Of a DNA stretch of 35,593 nucleotides, positions 1 through 8,463 are shown piece after piece. Source of the DNA: Thermosynechococcus sp. M46_R2017_013 (GTDB taxonomy: Bacteria; Cyanobacteriota; Cyanobacteriia; Thermosynechococcales; Thermosynechococcaceae); contig DVDZ01000047.1 of the NCBI GenBank assembly GCA_015296025.1, positions 1 to 35,593 of the forward strand, read 5' to 3'. The first letter of the stretch is position 1, and each line of letters begins with the position of its first letter. A model generated the notes under the pieces. It searched no databases and was not told where the DNA came from. It was given only the letters and a program-made list of their open reading frames with translations. Both the position numbers and the translations under genes were made by a program.

Positions 1-70
1 CTTGTTTTCTGTGGCCAACTGTACTTTGGCCTGTTGCCAGAGGGCTTCGAGTTCCTCTAGGGTGTAGGTT

Positions 71-1060
71 TCAAGGGGGGCGATCAATGGCCGCTTCAAT
101 GCACTCCAAGCGCTGAATAAAGCGTTGGTAGGTCTGCTGTAGGGCATTGACAGGATCCAGTTGGCACCAGCGGGCAAGGTTAATCACACTAAAGAGTAAA
201 TCCCCCAGTTCCGCAGTTTGTTGCTCTGCATTTCCCTGCAGGAGTGCTTCTTGAAACTCCGCTAGCTCCTCATAAAATTTCTCCCATGCACCACTAATGG
301 TTGGCCAATCTAAACCAGCACGACTGGCTCGCTCACCAATTTTCATACCCGCCATTAGGGGTGGCAGGGTACGGGCATAGCGTTGCAGCTTTTGACTGAG
401 CGGGACAGGTTCCTCGCTGCCTTTTTCAGCGGCTTTGATCTGTTCCCATTGGGCGCGCACCTCTTGAGGGGTGCTCAGGTTGACGTCGCCAAATACATGG
501 GGATGACGGCGGATGAGTTTATCGGTAATTCCTTGAATGACCTGGGCAAGGGTAAACTGATCGGCTTCCTGGGCCAGTTGACTCTGGAGAACCACTTGCA
601 GCAGCAGATCCCCCAACTCTTCAGCGATCGCTCCGGCTTCCCCCTCTTGCAGCGCATGTACCACTTCGTAGGCTTCCTCCAGAACGTAGGGAATGAGGGT
701 AGTGGCCGTTTGCTGTAAATCCCAGGGACAGCCTCGCTCAGGATGGCGCAGTTCGCGCACTACATCAATTAAGCGCTGAAATTGCACCAGGGCTTCTGGC
801 ATAGGGGGTGGCACATAGAGCTGTAGCGGGCAGGTTGCCTCCGTCAGTTCTGCCAATTCCCCAAGGGTCAGGCTCGTACTGTGGTGTTCTGCGTCAATGA
901 GTGTCAAGGGTGTCTCCAAAGGCCAGTGGTGGCGGAGGTGTTGTACCAAGCGATGGGCGATCGCCAGCGTCGGAATTGCTGTAATCAAGCCGCCCTGAGG
1001 TAAGTCTGTTGCCTCTGCCAAGACAGTTGCCGCTGACAAAACAGTTAGGGGCATAGCCAT
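71..1060 (-). CDS. mazG: MazG-type nucleoside triphosphate pyrophosphohydrolase, 3' end frame-broken
   Basis: MazG hydrolyses NTPs and dNTPs to monophosphates plus pyrophosphate, cleaning the nucleotide pool. Two MazG helical modules are visible. The first has the family hallmark CPWDLQQT followed by EEAYEV and EELGDLLLQVV; the second has EKFYEELAEFQEA and AELGDLLFSVINLARW. The EExxE and ExxD residues for metal binding are present in both. An N-terminal extension of about 90 residues precedes the first module and is not recognised. A GTG at 1072 is in frame, but ATG at 1060 or 1054 is a more usual start. The frame stops at 71-73 after ...AIDRPP. Dropping one C from the C6 run (G6 on the plus strand, 75-80) continues as RPLETYTLEELEALWQQAK to the window edge. 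That matches the known MazG C-terminus, which ends with an LE..EE.WQQ.K helix. The gene is therefore frame-broken or the base run is misread. Divergent from hslO. Confidence 0.93.
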   Translation of the reverse strand: MAMPLTVLSAATVLAEATDLPQGGLITAIPTLAIAHRLVQHLRHHWPLETPLTLIDAEHHSTSLTLGELAELTEATCPLQLYVPPPMPEALVQFQRLIDVVRELRHPERGCPWDLQQTATTLIPYVLEEAYEVVHALQEGEAGAIAEELGDLLLQVVLQSQLAQEADQFTLAQVIQGITDKLIRRHPHVFGDVNLSTPQEVRAQWEQIKAAEKGSEEPVPLSQKLQRYARTLPPLMAGMKIGERASRAGLDWPTISGAWEKFYEELAEFQEALLQGNAEQQTAELGDLLFSVINLARWCQLDPVNALQQTYQRFIQRLECIEAAIDRPP

Positions 1061-1192
1061 AGGAGAAATCACTAGACGCTGGATTAGGGTTGTTTGCTTA
1101 TCATCGCCAATTTTCTGACGTGAATGCTAGGGGCTTCCCTGCTTTGTCTGCAATCCGCCGCCTTTAGAGGAAAGATTTAAACTAAGTGTAAC

Positions 1193-1202
1193 GAAACGTT
1201 TC
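1193..1202. promoter_or_regulatory. Palindrome GAAACGTTTC just upstream of hslO
   Basis: A perfect 10-bp palindrome ends 12 bp before the hslO ATG, in the 150-bp divergent spacer between mazG and hslO. It could be an operator or a small hairpin in the leader. There is no direct evidence for either, and no recognised regulator is assigned. The rest of the spacer shows no clear -35/-10 pair. Confidence 0.25.
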
Positions 1203-1214
1203 TTTAGGTTAATC

Positions 1215-2114
1215 ATGGCAGATTTTCTGTTGCGAGCGACGGCTGCGGCCGAGGGTATCCGTGCCGTGGGTGTGATTACCACTCAACTAACTGAAGAAGC
1301 CCGCAAACGCCACCAACTCTCCTACGTTGCCACGGCTGCGTTGGGACGGACAATGGCCGCTGGCTTAATTCTCGCCTCTAGTTTCAAACAGCCCCAAGCA
1401 CGCGTCAATGTGCGCATTCAAGGCAATGGTCCTTTAGGAACGGTTTTTGCTGATGCCGGCGCCGATGGCACGGTTCGCGGCTATGTACAGTATCCCAGTG
1501 TTGAACTTCCCCCCAATGCTAAGGGCAAACTCGATGTGGGGGCGGCGGTTGGCCACCAAGGCTATCTCTACGTCATCCATGATCTGGGCTACGGCTATCC
1601 CTACTCCAGCACCGTGGAACTGGTCTCTGGAGAAGTTGCAGAAGATGTCACCTACTACCTTGCTACCTCAGAGCAAACCCCCTCAGCTCTGATGTTGGGT
1701 GTTTTTGTGGAAGAGGCTGGAGTGACTGCCGCCGGAGGGCTCATGTTGCAGGTGCTGCCTAAAGCTGCCAATGATGAACACCTCATTGCGACTCTTGAAG
1801 AACGGGTGGCCAATCTCAAGGGCTTTACACCGCTGCTCCAGGCAGGGCGAACCCTGCCGGACATCTTTCAGGAACTGCTGGGGGATATGGATCTGCAAAT
1901 TCTTCCCCAGCGGCAAATGGTGCGGTTCCACTGTGGCTGTTCCCAAGAACGGATGCTAGCGGCACTCAAGCTCCTAGGGGTGGCAGAATTAAAGGATATC
2001 CTAGCCACAGAGGCGAAGGCAGAAGCCACCTGTCAGTTCTGTAATACTGTCTATTGGGCGGATCAGCCGATGTTGGAGCAGTTGATTGCGGAGTTGGCCA
2101 CTGCCTCAGTCTAG
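1215..2114 (+). CDS. hslO: Hsp33 redox-regulated holdase chaperone
   Basis: Hsp33 is a cytosolic chaperone that turns on under oxidative stress, when zinc is lost from its four cysteines and disulfides form. The 299-residue product has the normal family length (about 290). The Hsp33 N-terminal fold is recognisable (LRATAAAEGIRAV, LGRTMAAGLILAS, GNGPLGTVFADAG). The C-terminal redox switch is complete: a CxC at residues 240/242 (HCGCS) and a CxxC at 273/276 (CQFC). The ATG at 1215 starts the conserved N-terminus directly. It is divergent from mazG; the acyltransferase gene follows 25 bp later, so the two may be co-transcribed. All switch cysteines are intact, so it should be functional. Confidence 0.97.
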   Translation: MADFLLRATAAAEGIRAVGVITTQLTEEARKRHQLSYVATAALGRTMAAGLILASSFKQPQARVNVRIQGNGPLGTVFADAGADGTVRGYVQYPSVELPPNAKGKLDVGAAVGHQGYLYVIHDLGYGYPYSSTVELVSGEVAEDVTYYLATSEQTPSALMLGVFVEEAGVTAAGGLMLQVLPKAANDEHLIATLEERVANLKGFTPLLQAGRTLPDIFQELLGDMDLQILPQRQMVRFHCGCSQERMLAALKLLGVAELKDILATEAKAEATCQFCNTVYWADQPMLEQLIAELATASV

Positions 2115-2139
2115 CCGTTGCATCTGAGGAGTTTGCGTC

Positions 2140-3528
2140 ATGTCCAGTGTGGTTGCGACTGCCCAACCCCCTTTGCAGTTTCTACCTCAACGATTTAGCT
2201 ATCCTGTTTGGTGGACAGTGGCGCAACTCCTGCCCTTTTATATCCGCTATGGCTTGGGTCTGAAGCGGGTTGAAGGGGTAAATGTGGAAACCCTTGCCCA
2301 CTATTATGAGCAGTTTCAGCTAGGCAAGGTACGACTCCTCATTGCCTTTCGGCATCCCTGTACAGATGATCCTTTGGTGATGGGCTACTTGATGTGGCAT
2401 CTACTGCCACAAACAGCACGGCGGTTGGGTCTTCGGCTGCGCCCCCCCACAACTGGTTATTTTCTTTACGATCGCGGGATTCCCCTCTGGGCAGGGAAGC
2501 AGATTGGCTGGCTCTTTTCACGGCTAGGGGGCATTTCAATCATGCGCGGTAAGCTCGACAGCCAAGCCCTGCGATCGGCACGAGAATTACTGCTGGAGGG
2601 ACAATTTCCCCTAGCGGCAGCTCCAGAGGGGGCAACGAATGAACACAACGAACTAGTGGCCCCCTTAGAGCCGGGAGTGGCGCAATTGGGGTTTTGGTGT
2701 CTGGAAGATTTGGCCAAGGCCGGGCGATCGCTCCCTGTGGTCATTCTGCCGATTGGCCTTCAATACACCCTCATTCAGCCTTCGTGGGAGCGCATGGCAA
2801 TGCTGATGGCACAACTGGAGAACCGCCTTGGTTGCCCTACCAATTCTCCCAGTGCCCAACCGCAGGAGCTCTACTGTCGCCTCCTGAACTTGGCGATGTA
2901 CCTTTTAGATCGCTTAGAGACCTTTTATGCCACCTCCTATCGCCAAGCGTTTCCGGAACTGCCGCCCTTTGATTCTGCCAATGCAGAATTAGCGGCACGA
3001 ATTCAGCGACTGCTCAATAGTGCTCTGTTGGTGGCGGAGTCCTATTTTGGTCTTAAACCCAGTGAAGACTTTGTCAGCCGCTGTCGGCGGATTGAGCAGG
3101 CAGCTTGGGAACGGATGTTTCGCAGTGATTTGGCACAACTGTCCTCCGTAGAACGCTGTTTAGCCAATTGGTTGGCCCAGGAAGCCAATGTGCGATTACG
3201 CCATATGCGTCTTGCGGAGCGTTTTACCTCAATTACCGGTAACTATGTCCGTGAGAAATTCACAATTAACCGTTTTGCGGATATTGCTCTAATTCTCTGG
3301 CGCACCTTTGATTGGCTAGAGGGAAAAACCCCGAATGTCAATCGCTTGGTGGGACTGCGGCAGGTGCGTGTCAGCGTTGGCGAACCCCTCAATTTGGAGA
3401 GCTACTGGTCTTTGTATCGTCGCGATCGCCAAGGGGCACGACAAGCCGTAAAGGAAGTCACTAATCAGATTCGCCAGCAATTTGAAGCGCTGATTGTCCC
3501 CACAGATTCTGAGGCGGAGTCCAGTTGA
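2140..3528 (+). CDS. PlsC-superfamily phospholipid/glycerol acyltransferase (large form)
   Basis: A 462-residue protein with a PlsC-type acyltransferase domain in its first half. The HxxxxD catalytic motif is at residues 72-77 (HPCTDD) and the glycerol-phosphate-binding PEG motif is at 162-164 (APEGATNEHNE). These families transfer fatty acyl groups to lysophosphatidate or other lyso-lipids at the membrane. The C-terminal 250 residues are helical and have no motif I can name; they make the protein about twice the size of a standard PlsC. A possible hydrophobic stretch near residues 23-40 could dock it to the membrane. ATG 2140 has a GAGGAG ribosome site 8 bases upstream. It meets the standard PlsC gene tail to tail with only 4 bp between stops. 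The substrate is unknown; it may remodel lyso-lipids rather than make phosphatidate. Confidence 0.85.
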   Translation: MSSVVATAQPPLQFLPQRFSYPVWWTVAQLLPFYIRYGLGLKRVEGVNVETLAHYYEQFQLGKVRLLIAFRHPCTDDPLVMGYLMWHLLPQTARRLGLRLRPPTTGYFLYDRGIPLWAGKQIGWLFSRLGGISIMRGKLDSQALRSARELLLEGQFPLAAAPEGATNEHNELVAPLEPGVAQLGFWCLEDLAKAGRSLPVVILPIGLQYTLIQPSWERMAMLMAQLENRLGCPTNSPSAQPQELYCRLLNLAMYLLDRLETFYATSYRQAFPELPPFDSANAELAARIQRLLNSALLVAESYFGLKPSEDFVSRCRRIEQAAWERMFRSDLAQLSSVERCLANWLAQEANVRLRHMRLAERFTSITGNYVREKFTINRFADIALILWRTFDWLEGKTPNVNRLVGLRQVRVSVGEPLNLESYWSLYRRDRQGARQAVKEVTNQIRQQFEALIVPTDSEAESS

Positions 3529-3532
3529 AGGT

Positions 3533-4219
3533 CTAAGTCAAACACAGGAGCGATCGCCCCTCTTGAAGCTGCTGCAGTGCCCCAAAAAGATCACCAATCA
3601 GTTGTTGAGCAGCGCTTTTCGGACAGATGAGATCGTAATTGCCCGTACTCAAGGGAGCACCAATGATCACCTTGACATCACTTCCCCACTGGGGATAGGG
3701 CTGAGCATAATCGAGTAAAATCGGCACAATCTGGATCGCTTCTTCACAGCGCCGGGCAGCCTGAAGGGCTAAACGCGCCAAACCTGGCTTTAGGGGATGA
3801 ATCTGGCGATCGCGAAAAATATTTCCCTCAGGAAACACCACTAGAGCTTGCCCTCGTCGCAAAAGTTCAACGCCCGTGCGCAGCGCACTCACTGCAGGGG
3901 CTTGGGTATTTACCGCAAAGCCACCACAGTGACCAATGACCCAGCCTTGCAGTCCCAGCATCTCATCATGGGAAACCATATAGTACAAATCGCGGCCACT
4001 CACCCGCCGCCCAGTAACGTAGGGAATAATGAGGGCATCCCAACGGGAACGATGGGTCGGTGCCAAGATCACTGGACCACTTTTGGGCACCTGCTCTTGG
4101 CCGTGTACCTCAAGGTAACGAAAATACTGCTGGAGAACAATATCCCCCAGCAAACGGTACATCAATGGGGTAAGAAGCGGTGAAATGTGGGGCAACGGGG
4201 ATTTAGCAGAATGTCGCAT
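3533..4219 (-). CDS. plsC: 1-acyl-sn-glycerol-3-phosphate acyltransferase (PlsC)
   Basis: Second acyltransferase of the PlsC family, of standard size (228 residues from the ATG at 4219). It acylates lysophosphatidate at sn-2 to give phosphatidate in membrane lipid synthesis. Seen directly: HxxxxD as HRSRWD and PEG in VFPEGNIFRD, together with the SGPVILAPTH strand that usually precedes the catalytic histidine. The reading frame opens 8 codons earlier at a TTG (4243), but ATG 4219 is the better start. It is convergent with the large PlsC paralogue. The stops are almost touching and there is no room for a separate terminator, so read-through or mutual transcriptional interference is possible. 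Confidence 0.88.
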   Translation of the reverse strand: MRHSAKSPLPHISPLLTPLMYRLLGDIVLQQYFRYLEVHGQEQVPKSGPVILAPTHRSRWDALIIPYVTGRRVSGRDLYYMVSHDEMLGLQGWVIGHCGGFAVNTQAPAVSALRTGVELLRRGQALVVFPEGNIFRDRQIHPLKPGLARLALQAARRCEEAIQIVPILLDYAQPYPQWGSDVKVIIGAPLSTGNYDLICPKSAAQQLIGDLFGALQQLQEGRSLLCLT

Positions 4220-4329
4220 CAGGCGTGAAGAGTGAGCTGGCAATCACACATAAACCCTAGCCTAGGGCGATCGCCCCCGTCCTGCTAGGGATGGTTAACC
4301 AGTTAACCCATTGGCAAATGGAGTTGGGA

Positions 4330-4896
4330 TTATCGGTTGGCAATACTGAGGATCCAAGTGCCAACGTAGCGCATCAAGGGAATGTCACCAGGGGAGCCAA
4401 TGCGGGCATTGAAGAAGTACATTCCCCCATCCTTGGGGTTGTACACATTGTTAAGAACTACTTGCACAGGCGTTCCTGCAGGAATCACCTCAGCAGGGAC
4501 AATGTCAATCACACGATTATCGCGATCAAGGGAGACTTGTGCCAGTTCAATTTTTTTGCCAAGCTCGCGGCGAAACTCGAAGAATCTATTTCCGTTGCTC
4601 CCACCAACACGGACTTCAATCCCCTTTGGATCAATAATGCCGTTGAAGTAGTCAGGGTAGGTGATGTTGATGCGGTTGATGGCCACTTTTTGCTGACCAA
4701 GGCGTAGCCAGTAGCGATCGCCCATAAAACCAGGCGTCCCATAGTCCAGGTGGTATTGTAACTCCTGTCGCCCACTAGAATCGTTCCCCCAGGTAAACGT
4801 AAACCCTTGATTTGATTGGGCACGCACAAGGGCAGGGGTCACAAGACCAAGGCTACACCCCAAGACCATAAGAGCCGACAGGAAACGTTTCACCAT
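4330..4896 (-). CDS. DUF2808 secreted protein
   Basis: A 188-residue protein of the cyanobacterial DUF2808 family, whose function is unknown. The first 26 residues form a classic signal peptide: KR, then a hydrophobic core LSALMVLGCSLGLV, then a likely signal peptidase I site at VRA|QS. The mature part is beta-rich and carries the family's typical segments (YWLRLGQQKVAINRINITYPDYFNG and ELAQVSLDRDNRVIDIVP, each seen as shorter blocks). Members are predicted to be periplasmic or outer-membrane associated. It stands alone, with 150 bp to the UPF0367 gene upstream on the same strand. No cysteines occur in the mature part. Confidence 0.85.
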   Translation of the reverse strand: MVKRFLSALMVLGCSLGLVTPALVRAQSNQGFTFTWGNDSSGRQELQYHLDYGTPGFMGDRYWLRLGQQKVAINRINITYPDYFNGIIDPKGIEVRVGGSNGNRFFEFRRELGKKIELAQVSLDRDNRVIDIVPAEVIPAGTPVQVVLNNVYNPKDGGMYFFNARIGSPGDIPLMRYVGTWILSIANR

Positions 4897-5045
4897 AGAT
4901 AACCCTATTACGACACACCACAGTTGCCTAACCTTCAGACGGGGAGGATTCGCTAAACGTTCCCCTACGGATTAGTCTGCTTAGTATCCTAACGGCAAAA
5001 ATGCACCATTGCAAAGAAAAATTAAACTTTATTGAGAGTTTACCC

Positions 5046-5327
5046 TTAATTGTTGGACTGCTGCACGAGTTGAGCAAAGAACCCACCCCGACTGGTGACA
5101 TTGGAGGGGGCATCCTTATCGGCCATTTGCACCGCCACAATTTCTGAGGTAAGCACCGTTAACTTCTTGCCCACTTGGCGATCGCACGTCAGTTCGAGGA
5201 CAGTCGGGGTGCCAGTGGCCATGGCCTGCTGAATTTGCTGATAGACTGCCGTTGCTGCCGCACTTTCCTTGCGCTCAATGCTGACGGGCATAGGGACGTG
5301 ACGTAGAGTTAGATCAATTGTGTACAT
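5046..5327 (-). CDS. UPF0367 family conserved cyanobacterial protein
   Basis: A 93-residue protein matching the small UPF0367 family of cyanobacteria and some plastids. Recognised from its start (MYTIDLTLRHVPMPVSIERK) and the middle block PTVLELTCDRQ..KK..VLTSEI.AVQ. The family function is unknown. It has no signal peptide, membrane segment or cysteine pair, so it is probably cytosolic. ATG at 5327. It lies between the CbbY-like gene upstream and DUF2808 downstream, all on the minus strand and separated by 60-150 bp; they could be one transcript or separate. Confidence 0.82.
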   Translation of the reverse strand: MYTIDLTLRHVPMPVSIERKESAAATAVYQQIQQAMATGTPTVLELTCDRQVGKKLTVLTSEIVAVQMADKDAPSNVTSRGGFFAQLVQQSNN

Positions 5328-5389
5328 TGCGTTCTTTAATTACTTAGGCTAGGTTTGTATATTCACTGTAAAACGCTGTGGTCAGAATA

Positions 5390-6145
5390 TTATCGGTGAG
5401 TGAACATGCTTGTCCACTGTTGGTGCAGCGATCGCAATAGGGGCACATCCACATAGGTTGCCCAGCCCACTTCCCCGCGAATTACTTGAAAGGGGTACTC
5501 GGGTTCCCCTAGGCAGTCCAAGACAAGTGCTGCATCGCGAAAATCATGCTCCTTGGTATAGTCGGTGATCGTGACAATGGTTACCAGACGACTGGCGGTA
5601 GCCGCCTGAATCCCATTGGCCGAATCCTCAAAGGCAAGACACTCCTGAGGCGAGAGGCGCATTTTTTCAAGGGTGTAGAAGTAAATATCGGGGGCGGGTT
5701 TCTTGGCTGGCACGACATCCCCGGCGGCAATCATCTCAAACCAGCTGACACCATCAGCAGCAAGGGCATTTTCAAGCAGTGCTGTGACATTGGCAGGGGT
5801 GGTCGTGGTAGCGATCGCCAAACGTAAGCCTACTTCACGGGCTTCGGTCAGCAATCGTTTCACCCCCGGTCGCAGAGGAATAGCTCCTTGCGCCAATAAT
5901 TCTGTATAGTAGCGGGTCTTGGCCTTGTGCAAATCGGCAATCAGGGCATCCAAATTTTGGGGACGGGGCCAATCGGGGCGAAAACGATCAAGGTAATATT
6001 TCATCCGCTCTTTGCCCCCAGCCACCGCCAGTAGTTGGCCATAGAGGGGAACATCCCACTCCCAATCCAGACCCGCCGCCGCAAAGGCTTTATTGAAGGC
6101 AACGCGATGGCCATCCCGCTCCGTATCGGCTAGGGTACCATCCAC
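5390..6145 (-). CDS. cbbY: CbbY-like HAD phosphatase, 5' end frame-broken
   Basis: HAD-superfamily phosphatase resembling CbbY, which dephosphorylates xylulose-1,5-bisphosphate, a misfire inhibitor of Rubisco. Blocks shared with CbbY are TLADTERDGHRVAFN, GLDWEWD, AVAGGKERMKYYL, LRPGVKRLL, LAIATTTTPANV, MIAAGDVVPAKKPAPDIYFYTL and CLAFEDSANGI. The lysine in KKPAPDIY and the FEDS acid are HAD motifs III/IV. The uninterrupted frame begins only at a GTG (6145) inside the DxDGT motif. As read, the product therefore lacks the nucleophilic aspartate and the first strand. An ATG at 6174 opens MAQLKA and stops at TAA (6154-6156). Adding one C to the CC at 6157-6158 joins MAQLKA to LIFDVDGTLADTE, the expected N-terminus. 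Either the gene is a fresh pseudogene or one base is missing from the sequence. Confidence 0.88.
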   Translation of the reverse strand: MDGTLADTERDGHRVAFNKAFAAAGLDWEWDVPLYGQLLAVAGGKERMKYYLDRFRPDWPRPQNLDALIADLHKAKTRYYTELLAQGAIPLRPGVKRLLTEAREVGLRLAIATTTTPANVTALLENALAADGVSWFEMIAAGDVVPAKKPAPDIYFYTLEKMRLSPQECLAFEDSANGIQAATASRLVTIVTITDYTKEHDFRDAALVLDCLGEPEYPFQVIRGEVGWATYVDVPLLRSLHQQWTSMFTHR

Positions 6146-6207
6146 ATCAAAAATTAGGCTTTAAGTTGAGCCATAGAGAGTTGTAATCAATCCCTCTTCG
6201 GGAAAAA

Positions 6208-6921
6208 TTAACGGAATGACTGTAATTTTACCAGTCGTGCTCGCGCTGCTTGATCATTGGTGACTGGTTCACGGAAATGCCATGTTTCCTCAGGGCCAAG
6301 GCCATAGACCTGTACCGAGACGGCTCCGACCCGCTGCCCCCCTTTATCCAAAAGTTCAAAATCTGCCTGAATCATGCGAAACTGCTCTTCACTGTAGTTT
6401 TTGAGAACACCAACAATAAACGGTGCCCCACCCTCAATATGCCACTTGAAGTCCGCCATGGTTACGCCCTGTTGAGCAAGGCTACCCCCAATCAACTGCT
6501 GCATCCGTTGTTGTTGCTGCCACCGACCAAGATGGTAGCTAAAGATCACCAGTAAACTCACAACTCCAGCGGCGATCGCCACCACCCAAGGAGCCGAGGA
6601 AGCATATACAGGGGCAGCTAGGGCTGGGTTAGGGGGGCGCAGATCAATGACCTCTTCCCAATCAGGTTTAGGCGAACCTTGAATGCGGCCAATAATTTTA
6701 ATGCGGGCAATGTCATCTAGGTGAAACTGTCCCAAGCGAGACTTGAGAAGATTCACTAAGGCAGAATAATGGGCAACAGTGCCGGGGGGTTTGTTCAAAA
6801 CAATGTTTAATTGGTTGCGAAACTGATTGACTTGAACAACAACGGCGTGTTCTGAAAGCACATCCTGAAGTATTTCACGAATTTGCTCAACTTGTAGTAG
6901 CCCCATGTCCGCAACCCCCAT
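6208..6921 (-). CDS. Membrane-anchored protein of unknown function with FxLyD-like C-terminus
   Basis: A 237-residue protein that I do not recognise by name. Residues 1-90 form a soluble alpha/beta domain starting LLQVEQIREILQDVLS. Next comes a proline/alanine-rich linker, one strong transmembrane helix at about 112-129 (WVVAIAAGVVSLLVIFSY), a QQQQ-rich turn and a C-terminal beta domain (about 150-237). The last domain, with GVLKNYSEEQFRMIQADFELLDKGG and GLGPEETWHFREPV as landmarks, resembles the FxLyD-type extracytoplasmic fold. That is inference from its pattern. ATG at 6921; a second ATG five codons in is possible. Upstream of the CbbY-like gene on the same strand. Confidence 0.75.
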   Translation of the reverse strand: MGVADMGLLQVEQIREILQDVLSEHAVVVQVNQFRNQLNIVLNKPPGTVAHYSALVNLLKSRLGQFHLDDIARIKIIGRIQGSPKPDWEEVIDLRPPNPALAAPVYASSAPWVVAIAAGVVSLLVIFSYHLGRWQQQQRMQQLIGGSLAQQGVTMADFKWHIEGGAPFIVGVLKNYSEEQFRMIQADFELLDKGGQRVGAVSVQVYGLGPEETWHFREPVTNDQAARARLVKLQSFR

Positions 6922-7011
6922 TGTGGAGCAATAGAATCGCCTTTGGGGAACGGTAGCGGTACCGCCCTATGTGCCAGTGTACACAAAGTTCTATGAAGCA
7001 AATCTATGGAT

Positions 7012-8463
7012 TCACGGTGGTTGACAGGCCTTGGTCAGCGGCTCACAGCGATCGCAATGGCCACACCGCCATTCGGCTGTCTCAGTAGGAAAACCAAAGG
7101 CTTGGAGGAGAAACTGCCAGCGGCATTCGCGGTGATAGAGAAACTGCTGCATTAGAGACTCTTGGGTATTTTGGGGTACAGGTGGAACTGATACTAAGGG
7201 TTGGCGACTATAGTGGAAGGGGTCTTGCCAGTGCAGTACGCCCTGTTGATGCAGTAATGCCAAGGTCAGTTCCACCTCAGGAAAGCGTTGTCGCAGCTGC
7301 TGAAGATTGCCATTGAGGGGTAAATGCGTCTGAAGTGCCATGGCGCGATTGTAGGTCTCTTCACTGTGGCGCTGAAAAAACTGCCAACGCTGTTGATCTT
7401 CGCGGTCCAAGCCCCAGCGATCGCTGACCAAAGCGAGTGCCCGTGCCGATTGACCATCTCGCCCAGCGCGTCCTACCTCTTGAAGGTATTCACTAAGTTG
7501 CAGGGGCGGTTGATAGTGGCAGATCCAACGCACATTGGGTTTATTGACACCCATGCCAAAGGCATTGGTACAGACCACAAAGGGGAGTTTGTCCTGCAGC
7601 CAATCCGTCTCAATTTGGCGTCGCTGTGCTGCTGGCAGTCCACCATGGTAAGCGGTGGTGCGGTACCCCTGCTCCTGTAGCCAACTGGCTAGGGTTTCAC
7701 AGTCGCGGCGGGTACGGGCATAGATTAATCCTGAGGTTTTCCCTTGCTGCTTGAGAAATTGCCGGAGGCAATGGCGGCGATACCCCCGACTCCACACAGG
7801 ACGTACGCTTAAATAGAGGTTGGCACGATAGGGGCTGTGAATGATCTGCACAGGCTGCTCTAGGCCTAAAACCTCAATGAGGATGCGTTGGGCATTGGGA
7901 TCGGCAGTGGCCGTAAAGGCAGCGATCGCCAGCCGTGGGTGGTGGGGTTTAAATTGACGGAGGGCAGGTCGCACCGTTCCTAAGCGACGATAAACGGGTC
8001 GAAAGCGATCGCCCCACTGTACAAGGCAATGGGCTTCATCCACAATCAGGCCATTGAGGCACACCTGCGGCGAACAGAGGTGTTGCCAAAGGAGGCTAGA
8101 AAATAGCGACTCTGGAGAGAGATAGAGCAGACGGTAGTCCCTAAGATGTGAAAGAATCTGACGTCGTTGACTGCTGGGCAGTTCACTATGGTAGGCTGCG
8201 GCGGCAAGACCCCGTTGCCGCAATTCACCCACTTGATTTTCCATAAGGGCAAGCAGCGGCGAGATCACCAGCGTCAATCCCCCTTGAAGTAGTGCTGGTA
8301 ACTGAAAACAGAGACTTTTGCCCGCTCCGGTGGGGAGGACAATTAAGGCATCCCGCCGTTGCAAGAGTGCTGTCATCACCTCAGCTTGGGGCGATCGCAA
8401 CTCAGAATAGCCCCAGTATTGACGCATTGCAGCCTGTATGGCCGCTAAATGAGTATCGGACAT
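7012..8463 (-). CDS. recQ: RecQ-family ATP-dependent DNA helicase, short form
   Basis: A 3'-5' superfamily 2 DNA helicase used in recombination and repair. Visible motifs in order: motif 0 around YWGYSELRSPQ (residues 16-26), Walker A PTGAGKS (44-50), ISPLLALMENQV (motif Ia), DEAHC (142-146, motif II), FTATAD (motif III), GLIYARTRRDCE (motif IV), FVVCTNAFGMGVNKPNVR (motif V) and QEVGRAGRDGQ (motif VI). The C-terminus ends soon after a zinc-binding knob with CGHCDRC. At 483 residues it lacks the winged-helix RQC and HRDC domains found in the 600-residue E. coli RecQ. ATG at 8463; divergent from the secreted-protein gene across 185 bp. Confidence 0.95.
   Translation of the reverse strand: MSDTHLAAIQAAMRQYWGYSELRSPQAEVMTALLQRRDALIVLPTGAGKSLCFQLPALLQGGLTLVISPLLALMENQVGELRQRGLAAAAYHSELPSSQRRQILSHLRDYRLLYLSPESLFSSLLWQHLCSPQVCLNGLIVDEAHCLVQWGDRFRPVYRRLGTVRPALRQFKPHHPRLAIAAFTATADPNAQRILIEVLGLEQPVQIIHSPYRANLYLSVRPVWSRGYRRHCLRQFLKQQGKTSGLIYARTRRDCETLASWLQEQGYRTTAYHGGLPAAQRRQIETDWLQDKLPFVVCTNAFGMGVNKPNVRWICHYQPPLQLSEYLQEVGRAGRDGQSARALALVSDRWGLDREDQQRWQFFQRHSEETYNRAMALQTHLPLNGNLQQLRQRFPEVELTLALLHQQGVLHWQDPFHYSRQPLVSVPPVPQNTQESLMQQFLYHRECRWQFLLQAFGFPTETAEWRCGHCDRCEPLTKACQPP

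Noticed and set aside
4291-4707. 138-codon plus-strand frame opposite DUF2808
   Set aside because: DUF2808 has a signal peptide and family match on the other strand; no support for this one.
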